Assembly (NCBI GenBank): GCA_003513845.1
Contig: DOTB01000006.1
Span: 1-22,143, forward strand
From: Candidatus Atribacteria bacterium
Lineage (GTDB): Bacteria; Atribacterota; Phoenicimicrobiia; Phoenicimicrobiales; Phoenicimicrobiaceae
Direction: 5' to 3'
DNA length: 22,143 nt
Every line of letters starts with the position of its first letter. The stretch's first letter is position 1. The position numbers were made by a program, and so were the translations under genes. The notes under the pieces are model-generated. The model was not told the origin of the DNA. It worked only from the letters and a program-made list of their open reading frames with translations, and did not search any database. This document shows positions 21,456 through 22,143 of this stretch, piece after piece.

Positions 21456-21487
21456 ACAAAGGTGCCTGGCACCTTTGTTTACATTTT
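21447..21487. repeat. 41-nt perfect palindrome between mltG and udk
   Basis: Twenty bases on each side of T21467 are perfectly complementary, with GTAAACAAAGGTGCC on the left and GGCACCTTTGTTTAC on the right. It overlaps the mltG stop codon (21453-21455) and ends right at the udk ribosome-binding site. It resembles a dispersed GGTGCC-centred palindrome known from other genomes. Only four T residues end it, so it is at best a weak terminator. Confidence 0.8.
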
Positions 21488-21500
21488 AAGGAGAAAGTTT

Positions 21501-22112
21501 ATGAAACCGTTAATAATAGGTATTGCAGGAGGAACTGGATCAGGAAAAACTACAGTCGCTAATCGGATATATGAAAGTTTAAAAGGAGTAAATGTAGTAG
21601 TAATTCAACAAGATGCATATTATAAAGATTTAAGTCATCTTCCTTTAGAAGAAAGGAAGAAAATAAATTTTGACCACCCATCTGCTTTTGATAATGATCT
21701 TTTGATAGAACATTTAAAGAAATTAATTAGGGGAGAAGAGATTGAAAAACCTATATATTCATTTACCGATTATACTCGCAAAAAGGAGACTGAAAAAGTT
21801 TTTCCTCAAGATATAATTATATTAGAAGGAATTTTAGTATTAGAAGAAGAGAGAATAAGAGACCTTTTAGATATTAAAATTTATGTCGATGCTGATGAGG
21901 ATGAAAGATTTATAAGAAGATTAGTGAGGGATACCAAAGAAAGAGGACGAACTATGGAATCAGTGATTGAACAGTATTTAAATGTAGTAAAACCAATGTT
22001 TTTACAGTTTGTAGAACCTTCGAAAAGATATGCTGACATTGTTATTCCCCAGGGTGGTCTTAATGATGTTGCAATTGATATAATAGTAAGCAAGATAAAA
22101 TCTCGTACTTAA
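21501..22112 (+). CDS. udk: Uridine kinase
   Basis: The enzyme phosphorylates uridine and cytidine with ATP or GTP in pyrimidine salvage. The 203-aa product has the P-loop [11 protein letters not shown] at 7-17, the substrate region [12 protein letters not shown] and [22 protein letters not shown], and the lid arginines in [18 protein letters not shown] 21501 follows AAGGAG (21488-21493) and gives the family N-terminus [16 protein letters not shown]; a GTG at 21462 upstream lies within the palindrome and is unlikely. In B. subtilis udk also follows mltG (yrrL) after three intervening genes that are missing here. Confidence 0.95.
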   Translation: MKPLIIGIAGGTGSGKTTVANRIYESLKGVNVVVIQQDAYYKDLSHLPLEERKKINFDHPSAFDNDLLIEHLKKLIRGEEIEKPIYSFTDYTRKKETEKVFPQDIIILEGILVLEEERIRDLLDIKIYVDADEDERFIRRLVRDTKERGRTMESVIEQYLNVVKPMFLQFVEPSKRYADIVIPQGGLNDVAIDIIVSKIKSRT

Positions 22113-22135
22113 TTTAGTATATAGTTGACAACTAG
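22113..22135. repeat. Fragment of a GTATATAGT repeat after udk
   Basis: TTTAGTATATAGTTGACAAC lies directly after the udk stop. It shares AGTATATAGT with the repeats after asnS, aspS and alaS; the window ends before more can be seen. Confidence 0.35.
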
Positions 22136-22143
22136 CATAACAT

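Overview
This is a strongly AT-rich bacterial chromosome segment with 15 intact protein genes, all on the + strand. It looks like a core-genome region of an anaerobic, Firmicutes-like or deep-branching uncultivated lineage (a Clostridia relative, or something like Atribacterota; the sequence alone does not decide). Signs of this are a SAM-I riboswitch before metK, a canonical T-box leader, the order alaS-ruvX-mltG-udk known from Firmicutes, and type IV pilus motor ATPases of the PilB/PilT type. There is no rRNA, tRNA, CRISPR array, phage or insertion sequence with a transposase. The intergenic spaces are crowded with small dispersed repeats and structured leaders.

Layout. 1-2565: methionine/SAM block (promoter, SAM-I riboswitch with terminator, metK, then a stand-alone homocysteine methyltransferase domain). 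2566-6456: type IV pilus block (pilT1, a stand-alone MshEN-type c-di-GMP-binding domain, pilT2). Between pilT1 and the MshEN gene lies a 0.9-kb non-coding stretch holding a promoter, two copies of an inverted-repeat element and a T-box leader read here as aspartate-specific. 6623-11610: three class II aminoacyl-tRNA synthetases in a row, hisS, asnS, aspS, with a repeat copy in both gaps. 11611-12332: a 6S RNA gene with a good promoter, then a second promoter and a structured repeat element. 12333-14937: 5-formyltetrahydrofolate cyclo-ligase and a seven-domain S1 protein, 4 nt apart. 15108-16823: pilB. 16848-17243: a four-helix-bundle (23S intervening-sequence family) gene enclosed in an inverted repeat. 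17284-22112: alaS, ruvX, mltG, udk.

How it works together. The synthetases, S1 protein, RuvX and 6S RNA are translation, rRNA-maturation and transcription functions. The pilus ATPases power extension (PilB) and retraction (two PilT paralogues), with MshEN domains as probable c-di-GMP sensors. The most interesting points are: the aspartate-type T-box separated from aspS and hisS by pilus genes and sandwiched between mobile-looking repeats; the 6S RNA gene next to 5-FCL as in E. coli; the four-helix-bundle gene whose ribosome-binding site and stop codon both lie in its flanking inverted repeat; and a two-copy structured element upstream of pilT2 and 5-FCL that I cannot assign to a known family.
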